Of a stretch of 14,435 bases of DNA, positions 1 through 6,177 are shown piece after piece. How positions within the stretch are numbered: position 1 is the first letter of the stretch; the number at the start of each line of letters is the position of its first letter. This DNA comes from Thermoproteota archaeon (GTDB lineage Archaea; Thermoproteota; Korarchaeia; Korarchaeales; Korarchaeaceae), in NCBI GenBank assembly GCA_027491555.1, contig JAOZGN010000027.1, positions 1 to 14,435 on the forward strand. Reading direction: 5' to 3'. The position numbers and the translations under genes are program-made. The notes under the pieces were generated by a model. It worked only from the letters and a program-made list of their open reading frames with translations. It did no database searches and was not told where the DNA came from.

Positions 1-96
1 GGCGCTTATCACGGCAGAGTAGAGAAGATCGGGGATTCTCCTCCTCATCTCCTTGATCAGGCTCTGAAGCTCCTCGGATATGGACAGAGGCTTCAC
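1..96 (-). CDS. 5' end of a probable Roadblock/LC7 domain protein (partial)
   Basis: Only the first 32 codons lie in the window; the gene continues off the left edge. It starts at the GTG at 96 and reads MKPLSISEELQSLIKEM and onward without a stop. The pattern of an amphipathic helix followed by RRRIPDLLYSAVIS resembles the start of small archaeal Roadblock/LC7 (MglB-like) proteins, in which a helix precedes a strand reporting on a small GTPase. That family assignment is inference from a short stretch. A TATA-like TTTTAA on this strand at 121-126 would place the transcription start near 98, so the message is nearly leaderless. It is codirectional with the B3/B4 gene upstream. Confidence 0.5.
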   Translation of the reverse strand, partial: MKPLSISEELQSLIKEMRRRIPDLLYSAVISA

Positions 97-139
97 CCCC
101 AACCCTCAGCTCGGGGAAGGTTAAAACGTTAAGTCGGCA

Positions 140-820
140 TCAGCGTGCTCCGTAGAGACAGACCTCCTCGGCAACCCTGCCGTCAGCGTACTTGGCGACG
201 AGACCGGCCGCGCGTCTTGCGGCGGCGAGGACCCTATCAGGCTCGACGGCGGGGACGCCGCAGGCCACCACAAGGACCCTCTTGGTCTCTGGCCTGATCA
301 TGGTACGTTGGCAGTCTCTGTGTGGAAAGAGGTGGAGGACGCCAAGCGAATCCGCGAGAACGGGTTCGCCGCCTCTTAGAATCTTCGGGTTGCCTCCTAT
401 GGGCGTGAACTCCTCCCCTGGCTCGGCCAGCCTTAGGGAGAAGGGGGGCCTAGTCCTGTCTAGGTCGTAGAGCCCTATCGGTATGAGGAACTCCAGGCTC
501 GCCACGTTTCCCGCGTCGACGACGTTGTTTATCCTCGGGATGCCCTTACCCGCTAAGATCCTCCTGGCCAGGGCCTCTGCTGACGGCCTGGTCTTGGTCG
601 GGTCTATTCCGATCCGCCAGAAGAAGTCTCTGAACGCCCTGACAACCGGATCGGCCTTGAGGGAATCAAGCTCTAGCCTGGTCCGCAGGCCGCTCTCGAC
701 AGAGGCGATCAACTCGGCCAGGCCCGGCCAGTCCTCCCTCACCTCGACTCCCTCTACCACTCCGGCGGCCAGGTAGGCGCCGAGGCGGGCGGCGCCTTCG
801 CGTATCTCTATCGAGGGCAC
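140..820 (-). CDS. B3/B4 domain protein (stand-alone tRNA-editing-like domain)
   Basis: This 226-residue protein matches the free-standing relatives of the B3/B4 domain of phenylalanyl-tRNA synthetase beta chain (COG3382). In the synthetase that domain edits misacylated tRNA; the role of free-standing copies is less certain. Visible family marks are GIDPTKTRPSAEALARRIL (about 71-89), NNVVDAGNVASLEFLIP (about 98-114), GLYDLD (116-121) and HRDCQRTMIRPETK (167-180). The length is normal for a complete copy and the protein looks cytoplasmic. The start is a GTG at 820. A TATA-like box at 841-851 lies about 25 nt upstream, which fits a leaderless message starting at the GTG. The gene is 73 nt downstream of the DUF835-like membrane gene but appears to have its own promoter. 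Substrate tRNA or amino acid cannot be told from sequence. Confidence 0.85.
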   Translation of the reverse strand: MPSIEIREGAARLGAYLAAGVVEGVEVREDWPGLAELIASVESGLRTRLELDSLKADPVVRAFRDFFWRIGIDPTKTRPSAEALARRILAGKGIPRINNVVDAGNVASLEFLIPIGLYDLDRTRPPFSLRLAEPGEEFTPIGGNPKILRGGEPVLADSLGVLHLFPHRDCQRTMIRPETKRVLVVACGVPAVEPDRVLAAARRAAGLVAKYADGRVAEEVCLYGAR

Positions 821-835
821 GGCGAGTGTCGGCTG

Positions 836-852
836 GCTGGCGATATAACCCT
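836..852 (-). promoter_or_regulatory. Probable promoter of the B3/B4 gene
   Basis: On the minus strand this reads GGTTATATCG, a good archaeal TATA box centred near 845. It is about 25 nt from the GTG start at 820, so transcription would begin at the start codon. Confidence 0.5.
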
Positions 853-893
853 AAGCCCCCAGGAGGGCTCCGCCTGGCCCGATTGCGCCCAGA

Positions 894-2306
894 TCAGACG
901 AGGAGTATGTCGGTGGCGAGGGTCCTGACAACCGCAGCCTCCCTAGGTCCCATGGCCGAGGGGAACGAGATCACGATTACCCTGCCACCTTCTCCTAGCA
1001 CCAAATCTGAGAGGACTCTAAGCAGGGAGTAAGTCTCCCTTACTCCGAGGTTACTCGCTAAATCGTTGAATGAGTCCACGATTAGCGTGATCGGGGTACC
1101 CACCTCTTTCATCACCATGCTCACCAGCGCAGAGAGCTGTGAGACGGACATTCCCACCTCATACTCTCTCCCTTCCTCGTCCAAGACCTTTGGATGAGAG
1201 ATCGGTGCCGTGGTTAGGTAGGCTAGGACTACCCGGCCTATCCGCCTCAAGAGCTCGGCCAGCTGTGATCCTCTCCTTGTGAGCACCAAGACGGACTCTG
1301 TGGATCCCGCGAGGAGGTCTCGAATTGCTGTTAGGAGCCTCCCCGTATACGCAGGTGGTTCAGCCTCTATGAGGACGACTCCCTCGCTAATCGCCCCCGT
1401 GAAAAGGCTCACCCTCTGGAACAGGGAGTTGAGCGACCAGTAGGTTATGGCCCTGTCAAAAACTATGCCGCTAGCCGACACAACGCCCAAGGCGGCGCTG
1501 AGCCAGACGACTCTCGGAGTTAGCAGGAAGGAGAGGGAGAGGAGGGCAGCCGACACTAAGTAGAGAAGGGCTGCCACGCAGAGCCACTTGCCCTCCTCAC
1601 CCCTCATCAAGGTTAGCTCCTCCCTGGCGCGCTTGCACCAGGCCAGGACTAGCGCGGGCCCCGGAAGGACGCCAGCTAACGTCGCCCACCACCTTGGGTC
1701 GGGGGAGATCTCGAGCGTCTGGGTGAGGTGGGTCGCCACTAACGCCATTAAGGGAATTATGAGAGCTATACCGACGACCTGACACCACCCTCCAGAGGTC
1801 TCGACCTTGAACGGAGAATACTCTACCGTACCCAGTCTTGTCAGAGAAATTATCCCGTCGGAGGCGATGATCACCTCGCCAACCGCTGTCGTCAGGGCGG
1901 CCATCAGGAGGACATCGAAGGGGAGAGCCCTGAACTCTCCCACGGCAAGCAGGAGCATTCCCATGGTTATGTCGGCCGCCCCGATCGTCATCATCAGACG
2001 CGTCTTCTTGAGGAGAGGTCTCTTTAGGACCTTCCACGCACTCGAAATAGAGAGCGCCGGGACCCAGCAGGCGGCCGCGTAGAGCATCAGCATGAAGGCT
2101 ACCTCCACCGCGTGGGGGGAGTACCTCGCCGGCCACCCAGACGGGGGATGTAGCAGGACCCCAATCAGGAGTAGCAGAGGGGTAACCTGCGCGAGGAGCC
2201 AAGCGGTCCTAGACAGAGTGATCTTGGCCGGTCGTCTCATTGAGTCGCCTGGCGGTTCCACTGTAGGCGGCCGGAGGCGTGTTAGATTTAACGCTATCAC
2301 ACTCAT
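894..2306 (-). CDS. Polytopic membrane protein with DUF835-like C-terminal domain
   Basis: This 470-residue protein has about eight hydrophobic segments (roughly 34-55, 67-88, 104-125, 128-150, 175-193, 206-224, 241-262, 266-284). A soluble region of about 160 residues follows (308-470). Its end, with IVDSFNDLASNLGVRETYSL followed by a strand VIVISFPS and a helix PREAAVVRTLA, has the pattern of DUF835: an acidic strand end (V-D), a helix, a beta strand and a final helix, distantly like RecA/KaiC-fold proteins without a nucleotide-binding P-loop. No GxxxxGK motif is visible. A membrane sensor or signalling role is inference only. The chosen start is the ATG at 2306, a few nt after the predicted transcription start; the ATG for Met23 is an alternative. 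It diverges from the DUF5678 gene. Confidence 0.75.
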   Translation of the reverse strand: MSVIALNLTRLRPPTVEPPGDSMRRPAKITLSRTAWLLAQVTPLLLLIGVLLHPPSGWPARYSPHAVEVAFMLMLYAAACWVPALSISSAWKVLKRPLLKKTRLMMTIGAADITMGMLLLAVGEFRALPFDVLLMAALTTAVGEVIIASDGIISLTRLGTVEYSPFKVETSGGWCQVVGIALIIPLMALVATHLTQTLEISPDPRWWATLAGVLPGPALVLAWCKRAREELTLMRGEEGKWLCVAALLYLVSAALLSLSFLLTPRVVWLSAALGVVSASGIVFDRAITYWSLNSLFQRVSLFTGAISEGVVLIEAEPPAYTGRLLTAIRDLLAGSTESVLVLTRRGSQLAELLRRIGRVVLAYLTTAPISHPKVLDEEGREYEVGMSVSQLSALVSMVMKEVGTPITLIVDSFNDLASNLGVRETYSLLRVLSDLVLGEGGRVIVISFPSAMGPREAAVVRTLATDILLV

Positions 2307-2335
2307 TATCTGGGTTGGTAGGATCTCATTGTATC

Positions 2336-2344
2336 GGTATAAAG
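2336..2344 (-). promoter_or_regulatory. TATA box of the DUF835-like gene
   Basis: The minus strand reads CTTTATACC. The centre near 2340 predicts a transcription start near 2314, eight nt before the ATG at 2306, so the leader is very short. Confidence 0.55.
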
Positions 2345-2363
2345 GCTAATGAAGTCAGTCCTA

Positions 2364-2380
2364 CATTCGTATTACGAATG
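2364..2380. promoter_or_regulatory. 17-bp palindrome between divergent promoters
   Basis: CATTCGTA-T-TACGAATG is a perfect inverted repeat with 8-bp arms around one central base. It lies about 20 bp upstream of the TATA box of the leftward DUF835-like gene and about 10 bp upstream of the TATA-like box of the rightward DUF5678 gene. This is a natural place for a dimeric regulator acting on both genes. Operator function is inferred from symmetry and position. Confidence 0.5.
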
Positions 2381-2390
2381 GTCTGGACCC

Positions 2391-2399
2391 GTTAAATTG
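2391..2399 (+). promoter_or_regulatory. Probable promoter of the DUF5678 gene
   Basis: GTTAAATTG lies 25-30 nt before the ATG at 2423, so the message would be essentially leaderless. A GGTGAT directly abuts the ATG but is too close to act as a usual Shine-Dalgarno sequence. Confidence 0.4.
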
Positions 2400-2422
2400 G
2401 CTGACGCCCCCAAACCGGTGAT

Positions 2423-2647
2423 ATGGCCTCTCCGATCTCCAAGGACGTCAGGCTCTTGTCTGAGTCTTGGACATGGGTCAGTGAGAACATGGAGAGGCTT
2501 AAGAGAAACTACCCCGGAGAGTACGTCGCCGTGCTCGGCGGAAGGCTGGTCGGGCACTCAAAGGATTACCACGGCCTGCTGGCCAGGCTCTGGTCGAAGG
2601 GGTTCTTTCCGGGTCCCGTGGTGATAACGCGGGTCCCCGGGGAGTGA
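2423..2647 (+). CDS. DUF5678 family protein
   Basis: This 74-residue protein fits the small DUF5678 family, common in archaea. The diagnostic pattern is visible: a tryptophan-rich helix (SWTWVSENMERLKRNYPGEY, about 15-34), the strand VAVLGGRLVGHSKDY (about 35-49), a helix LLARLWSKG, then a final strand PVVITRVPGE. Family members are usually 60-110 residues, so it looks complete. No membrane segment or signal peptide is visible. The function of the family is unknown to me. It is transcribed divergently from the DUF835-like gene and shares the intervening palindrome. The ATG at 2423 follows a TATA-like box at leaderless distance. Confidence 0.75.
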   Translation: MASPISKDVRLLSESWTWVSENMERLKRNYPGEYVAVLGGRLVGHSKDYHGLLARLWSKGFFPGPVVITRVPGE

Positions 2648-2702
2648 CAGGTAATACGCGAACATTGTTTCGTCAAACATACACTTTTTCATTATTCAAA
2701 CA

Positions 2703-2709
2703 TTTAAAT
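2703..2709 (+). promoter_or_regulatory. TATA box of the arsR-ubiA unit
   Basis: TTTAAAT is centred near 2706 and predicts a transcription start near 2732, nine nt before the ATG at 2741. The flanking region is strongly AT-rich compared with its surroundings. Confidence 0.6.
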
Positions 2710-2711
2710 CT

Positions 2712-2723
2712 GTCATATGTGAC
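2712..2723. promoter_or_regulatory. Candidate ArsR operator
   Basis: GTCATATGTGAC is a 12-bp imperfect palindrome (10 of 12 positions symmetric), placed between the TATA box and the predicted transcription start of the ArsR-type gene. Autorepression by the encoded regulator is a natural inference; nothing in the sequence proves it. Confidence 0.35.
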
Positions 2724-2740
2724 GCTAGATTAGAGCGCCG

Positions 2741-3154
2741 ATGGCGAGAGCTGTCCTCAGGTTAGACAGCATAAAGGAGCTGATTGGCGAGGACTGCCTC
2801 GCGGTCCTGAGTGCCCAGGACGAGATTCCAGACAAGATAATCCTCCCGTCCAAGGAGGAAATCTATGAGGTCTCCAGACTCTTCAAGCTTATCTCGTCCG
2901 AGCCGAAGCTGGAGATCCTGTCCCTCCTGAGCCAGGCCAGCCTCCCCGTCTGCGCTATATCCAAGCTCCTCGAGAAGGATCAGTCTCTGATCTCCCACCA
3001 CCTCTCCGAGCTAAAGATGGCCGGTCTGGTCCGCGAGAAGAGAGTCGGCAGGTTCAAGGTTTACTCCATAGAGAAGGAGAACATAGAGGGCATCTGCCAG
3101 CGGATGCAGAAGCTTATAGGCACGTCCCGCTTGGCCTCGGCCGGCTCGAGGTGA
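2741..3154 (+). CDS. ArsR-type winged-helix transcriptional regulator
   Basis: This 137-residue DNA-binding protein has an ArsR/SmtB-like winged helix-turn-helix. The core runs from about residue 45: EVSRLFKLISSEPKLEILSL, then the recognition region LEKDQSLISHHLSELKMAGLV (about 77-97), and a wing REKRVGRFKVYSI (about 98-110). The 40-residue N-terminal extension is unusual for the smallest ArsR proteins. The classic metal-binding ELCVCD motif is not intact: only one cysteine (C71, in LPVCAIS) is at the matching place and another is at C19, so metal sensing is doubtful and a metabolite or redox signal is possible. A short gap of nine bases leads to the UbiA gene, suggesting an operon. The ATG start follows a clear TATA box with a leader of about nine nt. 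Confidence 0.85.
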   Translation: MARAVLRLDSIKELIGEDCLAVLSAQDEIPDKIILPSKEEIYEVSRLFKLISSEPKLEILSLLSQASLPVCAISKLLEKDQSLISHHLSELKMAGLVREKRVGRFKVYSIEKENIEGICQRMQKLIGTSRLASAGSR

Positions 3155-3163
3155 GAGAATCGG

Positions 3164-4060
3164 ATGGGCATCAAGGTATGGCTGGCTGAGCTTAGGATAC
3201 CGTTCCTCCTCCTGACGCCCGACATTGTCGCCTTCGGCGCCGCCTTAGCCTGGTTCAGGGGGCACTTCGACCCCATCCTTTTCGCCGTAACAGTGGTCGG
3301 CGCGCTGCTACTGCACGTGGCAGTCAACGTCCTCAACGACTACTTCGACTACGTCGGGGGTGTGGACCTGCACACCCAGAGGACCCCGTTCTCCGGGGGC
3401 AGCGGGATCCTACCTGCCGGGCTCCTGAACCCGAGGTCTGTCTACTCCCTCGGCGTGGCGTCGCTGATGTGCGGCCTGGCGGTGGGGGCGTACCTCACAC
3501 TGGTGGTGGGTCCATGGGTGCTGGCGCTGGGCCTGATAGGCGCCGCGACCGCCTACCTCTACACGCCCATCCTCACGAAGCTGGGTGTTGGAGAGATATT
3601 CACGGGGCTCAATTTTGGTCCGCTCATGGTGTTGGGGGCCTACTACGTCCAGACAGGAAGGCTGGACCTCGAGGGGTTCCTCGCCGGCGTTCCCATCGGG
3701 TTGCTGGTGTCCAATCTCCTGCTCCTGAACGAGTTCCCTGACGTCGAGGCCGATGCCAAGGGTGGAAGGAGGACGCTCCCTATCATGGTGGGAAGGCCCG
3801 CTGCGGCCAGGATCTTCGCGGTTGTACACGCTCTCGCCTTCCTGAGCCTGGGGGCGCTGGTCGTCTCTGGAGTACTCCCAGTGGGCGCGCTGCTGGGACT
3901 CGTTGGCGCTCTGCCAGCCTTCAAGGCCGTCTCCGGGGCCTTGAGGCACCCAGAAGAAGTTGAGGCGCTGATACCCTACATGGGTGCCAACGTCCAAGCG
4001 ACGCTGATCACCCCACTCTTGGCGACCATTGGGATGGTGATTCAGGGCCTCTTGGCCTGA
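3164..4060 (+). CDS. UbiA-family prenyltransferase (MenA-like)
   Basis: This 298-residue integral membrane enzyme belongs to the UbiA superfamily, closest in pattern to COG1575/MenA. Family members transfer a polyprenyl group to an aromatic or other acceptor in quinone and lipid synthesis. Both Asp-rich metal-diphosphate motifs are present: NDYFDYVGGVD (58-68), and NEFPDVEADAKGGRRTLP (189-206) with D193 and D197. A YTP follows the fourth helix (about 133-135). About eight to nine hydrophobic segments fit the family. Start: ATG at 3164 with a good GAGGTGAG Shine-Dalgarno sequence about nine nt upstream, overlapping the end of the arsR gene, so translation is coupled in an operon. The acceptor (naphthoate, homogentisate or lipid) cannot be decided, since no other quinone gene is in view. 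Confidence 0.88.
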   Translation: MGIKVWLAELRIPFLLLTPDIVAFGAALAWFRGHFDPILFAVTVVGALLLHVAVNVLNDYFDYVGGVDLHTQRTPFSGGSGILPAGLLNPRSVYSLGVASLMCGLAVGAYLTLVVGPWVLALGLIGAATAYLYTPILTKLGVGEIFTGLNFGPLMVLGAYYVQTGRLDLEGFLAGVPIGLLVSNLLLLNEFPDVEADAKGGRRTLPIMVGRPAAARIFAVVHALAFLSLGALVVSGVLPVGALLGLVGALPAFKAVSGALRHPEEVEALIPYMGANVQATLITPLLATIGMVIQGLLA

Positions 4061-4085
4061 TCCCGAGACCCGCGGGGGAGTCGAG

Positions 4086-4132
4086 ATCACCCCCTCACCT
4101 TATTTTTCCGGCCAAGACCCTGAGGGGGTGAT
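4086..4132. repeat. 12-bp perfect inverted repeat bracketing the methylase promoter
   Basis: ATCACCCCCTCA (4086-4097) and its exact reverse complement TGAGGGGGTGAT (4121-4132) are separated by 23 nt holding the TATA-like box. The right arm contains the GTG and the first two bases of the ATG start. In a transcript read through from the ubiA gene, the arms would pair and bury the start; in DNA they could be paired operator half-sites. Confidence 0.6.
4099..4108 (+). promoter_or_regulatory. TATA box of the DNA methylase gene
   Basis: CTTATTTTTC, the only AT-rich patch in this gap, is centred near 4104. It predicts transcription from about 4129-4131, so the methylase message would be leaderless. 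Confidence 0.5.
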
Positions 4133-6098
4133 GATTAGGCCCGGCCTCAGGAGGGAGGCCGTCGACTCCCTGGCCCTAATTGCCTACTGGAGGGGCCTGA
4201 CCTCGCCCGAGGAGTTTGAGCAGCCGGAGGGGCTCTCGGGCATTGAAATCAGTGACCTAGACCCTCAAATTCTGGAGAAGGCCGTTAGGAGGGCTCGGGG
4301 CCTCTCCAGGCACGGGGCCATGAGGTTGGCCAGGGAAATACAGGACTCCCTCGCCCCAAAGCTCGGTGACCTCAGGAAGAGGCTGGCCGCCTACTACACT
4401 CTGAGGCCGGTGGCTAGGATGATGGCCCGGGCGGCCCGGAGGGTGTTTGGCACGTCGCCGGAGATCTCTGATCCGTTTGCAGGCGCGGGCGTCACCATGT
4501 GGGAGGCTGTGATTGCGGGGCTAACCCCCAAGCGGGTCCTGGCCTCCGAGATCGTCCCAGAGGCGGCTTTGGCCTGCTACGCCACAGTCTTGACCGCCCT
4601 GCGCGGCGACGAGGAGGCTCTGGACATCAGGGCAGGGGACAGCTTCCGCACGCTCTCCGGCGAGGAGTCGGAGGTTGACGTGATTCTCACCAATCCACCC
4701 TTCACCCGGTGGGAGCTATTAGAGAGGGAGTACCGGTCCTTCCTGCTGTCAGAAGAGCTGGGGGTGTTTGAAGACCTGAAGGGTCAACCCTCCCTCCAGG
4801 CGTTTGCCCTCGGGCTTTCGGAGAGGCTGTTGAGGGATGCTGGAGTGCTCGCGAGCGTCCTTCCTGCCTCGACCTTCTACACCCTCTACGGCCGCGGCGT
4901 CGTCAGCATGCTCAGGGAGAGGTTCGACCACGTTTCCCTGCTCGAAGGTCCTTGGCACTCTGCTAGCGTGGGCAGCGGGTTCAAGGAGGTCGTCCTCCTC
5001 GCCACTCGCGGGCTTGGCCTCAGGGGGATCGAACACCTCAGTCTGACGGAGGAGGCTCTCGGCCAGGTGGAGAGGCTGATAGGCAGGCGGATCGTACCCG
5101 CCGAGAAGATTGAGGTGGAGGCGAGGGCCTTCCCCAGCTTCCTGGCGGCCGTGAGGAGGCATCCCCTTAAAGACCTGCTCCTGCCGGTGCTCCTAGAGGG
5201 TCTGTCCAGCGGGGCGCTCAGGCCCGGGCCGCCCTGCAGGGCCTTGAGGGGCGTCGAGATGTACGGCCCCGACTTCTTCCTCATCCCCAACAAGCACTGG
5301 TCTCTGAGGCAGTGGGGAGCGGACGGTGCCCTGATAATGAATGAGAGTGGGAAGGAGCTGCTCATTCCATCTGAATTACTGCTCCCGGCCTTCAGGAAGC
5401 CAGAGGCCCACAGGTGGATCGCGGTGACCTACCCATCCCACCTGCTCCTCACCCTGCCGGAGGACCTCTCCGACGTCCCGGAAGACGTGAGGGAGTACGT
5501 CAAGTGGGGCGAGGAGAGCGGGGCTGCTGGGCCGGCGATTCGATCCTTCAGGCCTGCGTGGTGGGCCCACGTGACCAGGCAAGTGGCGTCGAAGAGGCCC
5601 TTCGCGAGGCTGTTCCTCCTGGACAAGCTGGACCCCTCCAGGCGGGGTAGCCTAGCCCTCTACTCCCCCGAGCAGGTGACGGCCACCAAGAACTTCTACC
5701 TGGTGGACTGCGGGAACCCCACGTGGGAGGCCGCCCTAGCGGCCTGGTACAACTCCACCGCGTTCGTAGCCTACCTCCTCTTGGCGGGTCGGGAGATTGG
5801 CCCGAGCTGGCTCAGGTTCCTGCTGGACGACTACAAGAGCATACCTACGCCGAACGTCCCCTCACTCTCCCCGGGCAGGGTGGAGAGGGCGGCCGAAGTC
5901 CTCCTGAGACTTGGCTCCAGGGAGCTACCCCCCTTGCCTGATCAGATTGGCTCCGAGGAACGATTGGAACTGGACCTCGCGGTCCTGCGAATGATTGGCC
6001 TCGAGGAAGACGCTGCGTCCTCGCTCCTGAGGAGGGTCTACAGGGTCGTGAGAGAGGAGCTCCTGTTGAGGGCTGAGGCCTCCAAGAACACGGTGTGA
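4128..6098 (+). CDS. Orphan N6-adenine DNA methylase with C-terminal target-recognition region
   Basis: This 656-residue protein resembles gamma-class adenine-N6 methyltransferases of the Eco57I/type IIG kind. In order: motif X-like YYTLRPVARMM (89-99), SAM-binding motif I DPFAGAG (115-121), and catalytic motif IV NPPF (189-192). A typical helix-strand region ending VLASVLPASTFYTL follows, then a large C-terminal part. Near its end, NPTWEAALAAWYNSTAFVAY and LDDYKSIPTPNVP look like a target-recognition domain. No PD-(D/E)XK nuclease motif is seen at the N-terminus, and no restriction gene is adjacent, so it is an orphan methylase or a relic of a restriction system. The GTG at 4128 or the ATG at 4131 are both possible; the predicted transcription start slightly favours the ATG. 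Confidence 0.85.
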   Translation: MMIRPGLRREAVDSLALIAYWRGLTSPEEFEQPEGLSGIEISDLDPQILEKAVRRARGLSRHGAMRLAREIQDSLAPKLGDLRKRLAAYYTLRPVARMMARAARRVFGTSPEISDPFAGAGVTMWEAVIAGLTPKRVLASEIVPEAALACYATVLTALRGDEEALDIRAGDSFRTLSGEESEVDVILTNPPFTRWELLEREYRSFLLSEELGVFEDLKGQPSLQAFALGLSERLLRDAGVLASVLPASTFYTLYGRGVVSMLRERFDHVSLLEGPWHSASVGSGFKEVVLLATRGLGLRGIEHLSLTEEALGQVERLIGRRIVPAEKIEVEARAFPSFLAAVRRHPLKDLLLPVLLEGLSSGALRPGPPCRALRGVEMYGPDFFLIPNKHWSLRQWGADGALIMNESGKELLIPSELLLPAFRKPEAHRWIAVTYPSHLLLTLPEDLSDVPEDVREYVKWGEESGAAGPAIRSFRPAWWAHVTRQVASKRPFARLFLLDKLDPSRRGSLALYSPEQVTATKNFYLVDCGNPTWEAALAAWYNSTAFVAYLLLAGREIGPSWLRFLLDDYKSIPTPNVPSLSPGRVERAAEVLLRLGSRELPPLPDQIGSEERLELDLAVLRMIGLEEDAASSLLRRVYRVVREELLLRAEASKNTV

Positions 6099-6112
6099 CG
6101 GTTTACACCGTC
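6091..6112 (+). terminator. Hairpin at the methylase stop codon
   Basis: GACGGT-TTAC-ACCGTC (6097-6112) is a perfect 6-bp stem starting in the TGA stop. An alternative overlapping stem, CGGTGT (6091-6096) with ACACCG (6105-6110), also exists. There is no long T tract, so a termination role is only suggested. Confidence 0.35.
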
Positions 6113-6144
6113 GATGCTCAATCTCTGAGAAGTTTGAATGGCGT

Positions 6145-6172
6145 GTAGAAAAGATGGAGGGAGTCTCCCTCC
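6145..6172 (-). terminator. Probable terminator of the DUF4349 gene
   Basis: GGAGGGA (6156-6162) pairs with TCCCTCC (6166-6172) across a 3-nt loop. On the minus strand the stem is followed by ATCTTTTCT, a hairpin plus T-rich tail a few nt beyond the TGA stop at 6178-6180. Confidence 0.5.
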
Positions 6173-6177
6173 GAGGG

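Noticed and set aside
854..869. Hairpin AGCCC-CCAGGA-GGGCT between the DUF835-like and B3/B4 genes as a terminator
   Set aside because: The 5-bp stem has no T run after it on the minus strand and lies against the B3/B4 promoter, so the evidence is too weak.
1597..2202. A 201-codon open frame on the minus strand overlapping the DUF835-like gene
   Set aside because: It is in another phase of the same strand, rich in Gly, Arg, Pro and Ser with no family pattern. The membrane protein in the main frame has clear helices and a domain match.
3410..4090. A 226-codon open frame antisense to the UbiA gene
   Set aside because: The sense strand has both Asp-rich motifs of UbiA. The antisense product is low-complexity Gln/Arg/Gly-rich, as expected from GC-rich coding DNA read backwards.
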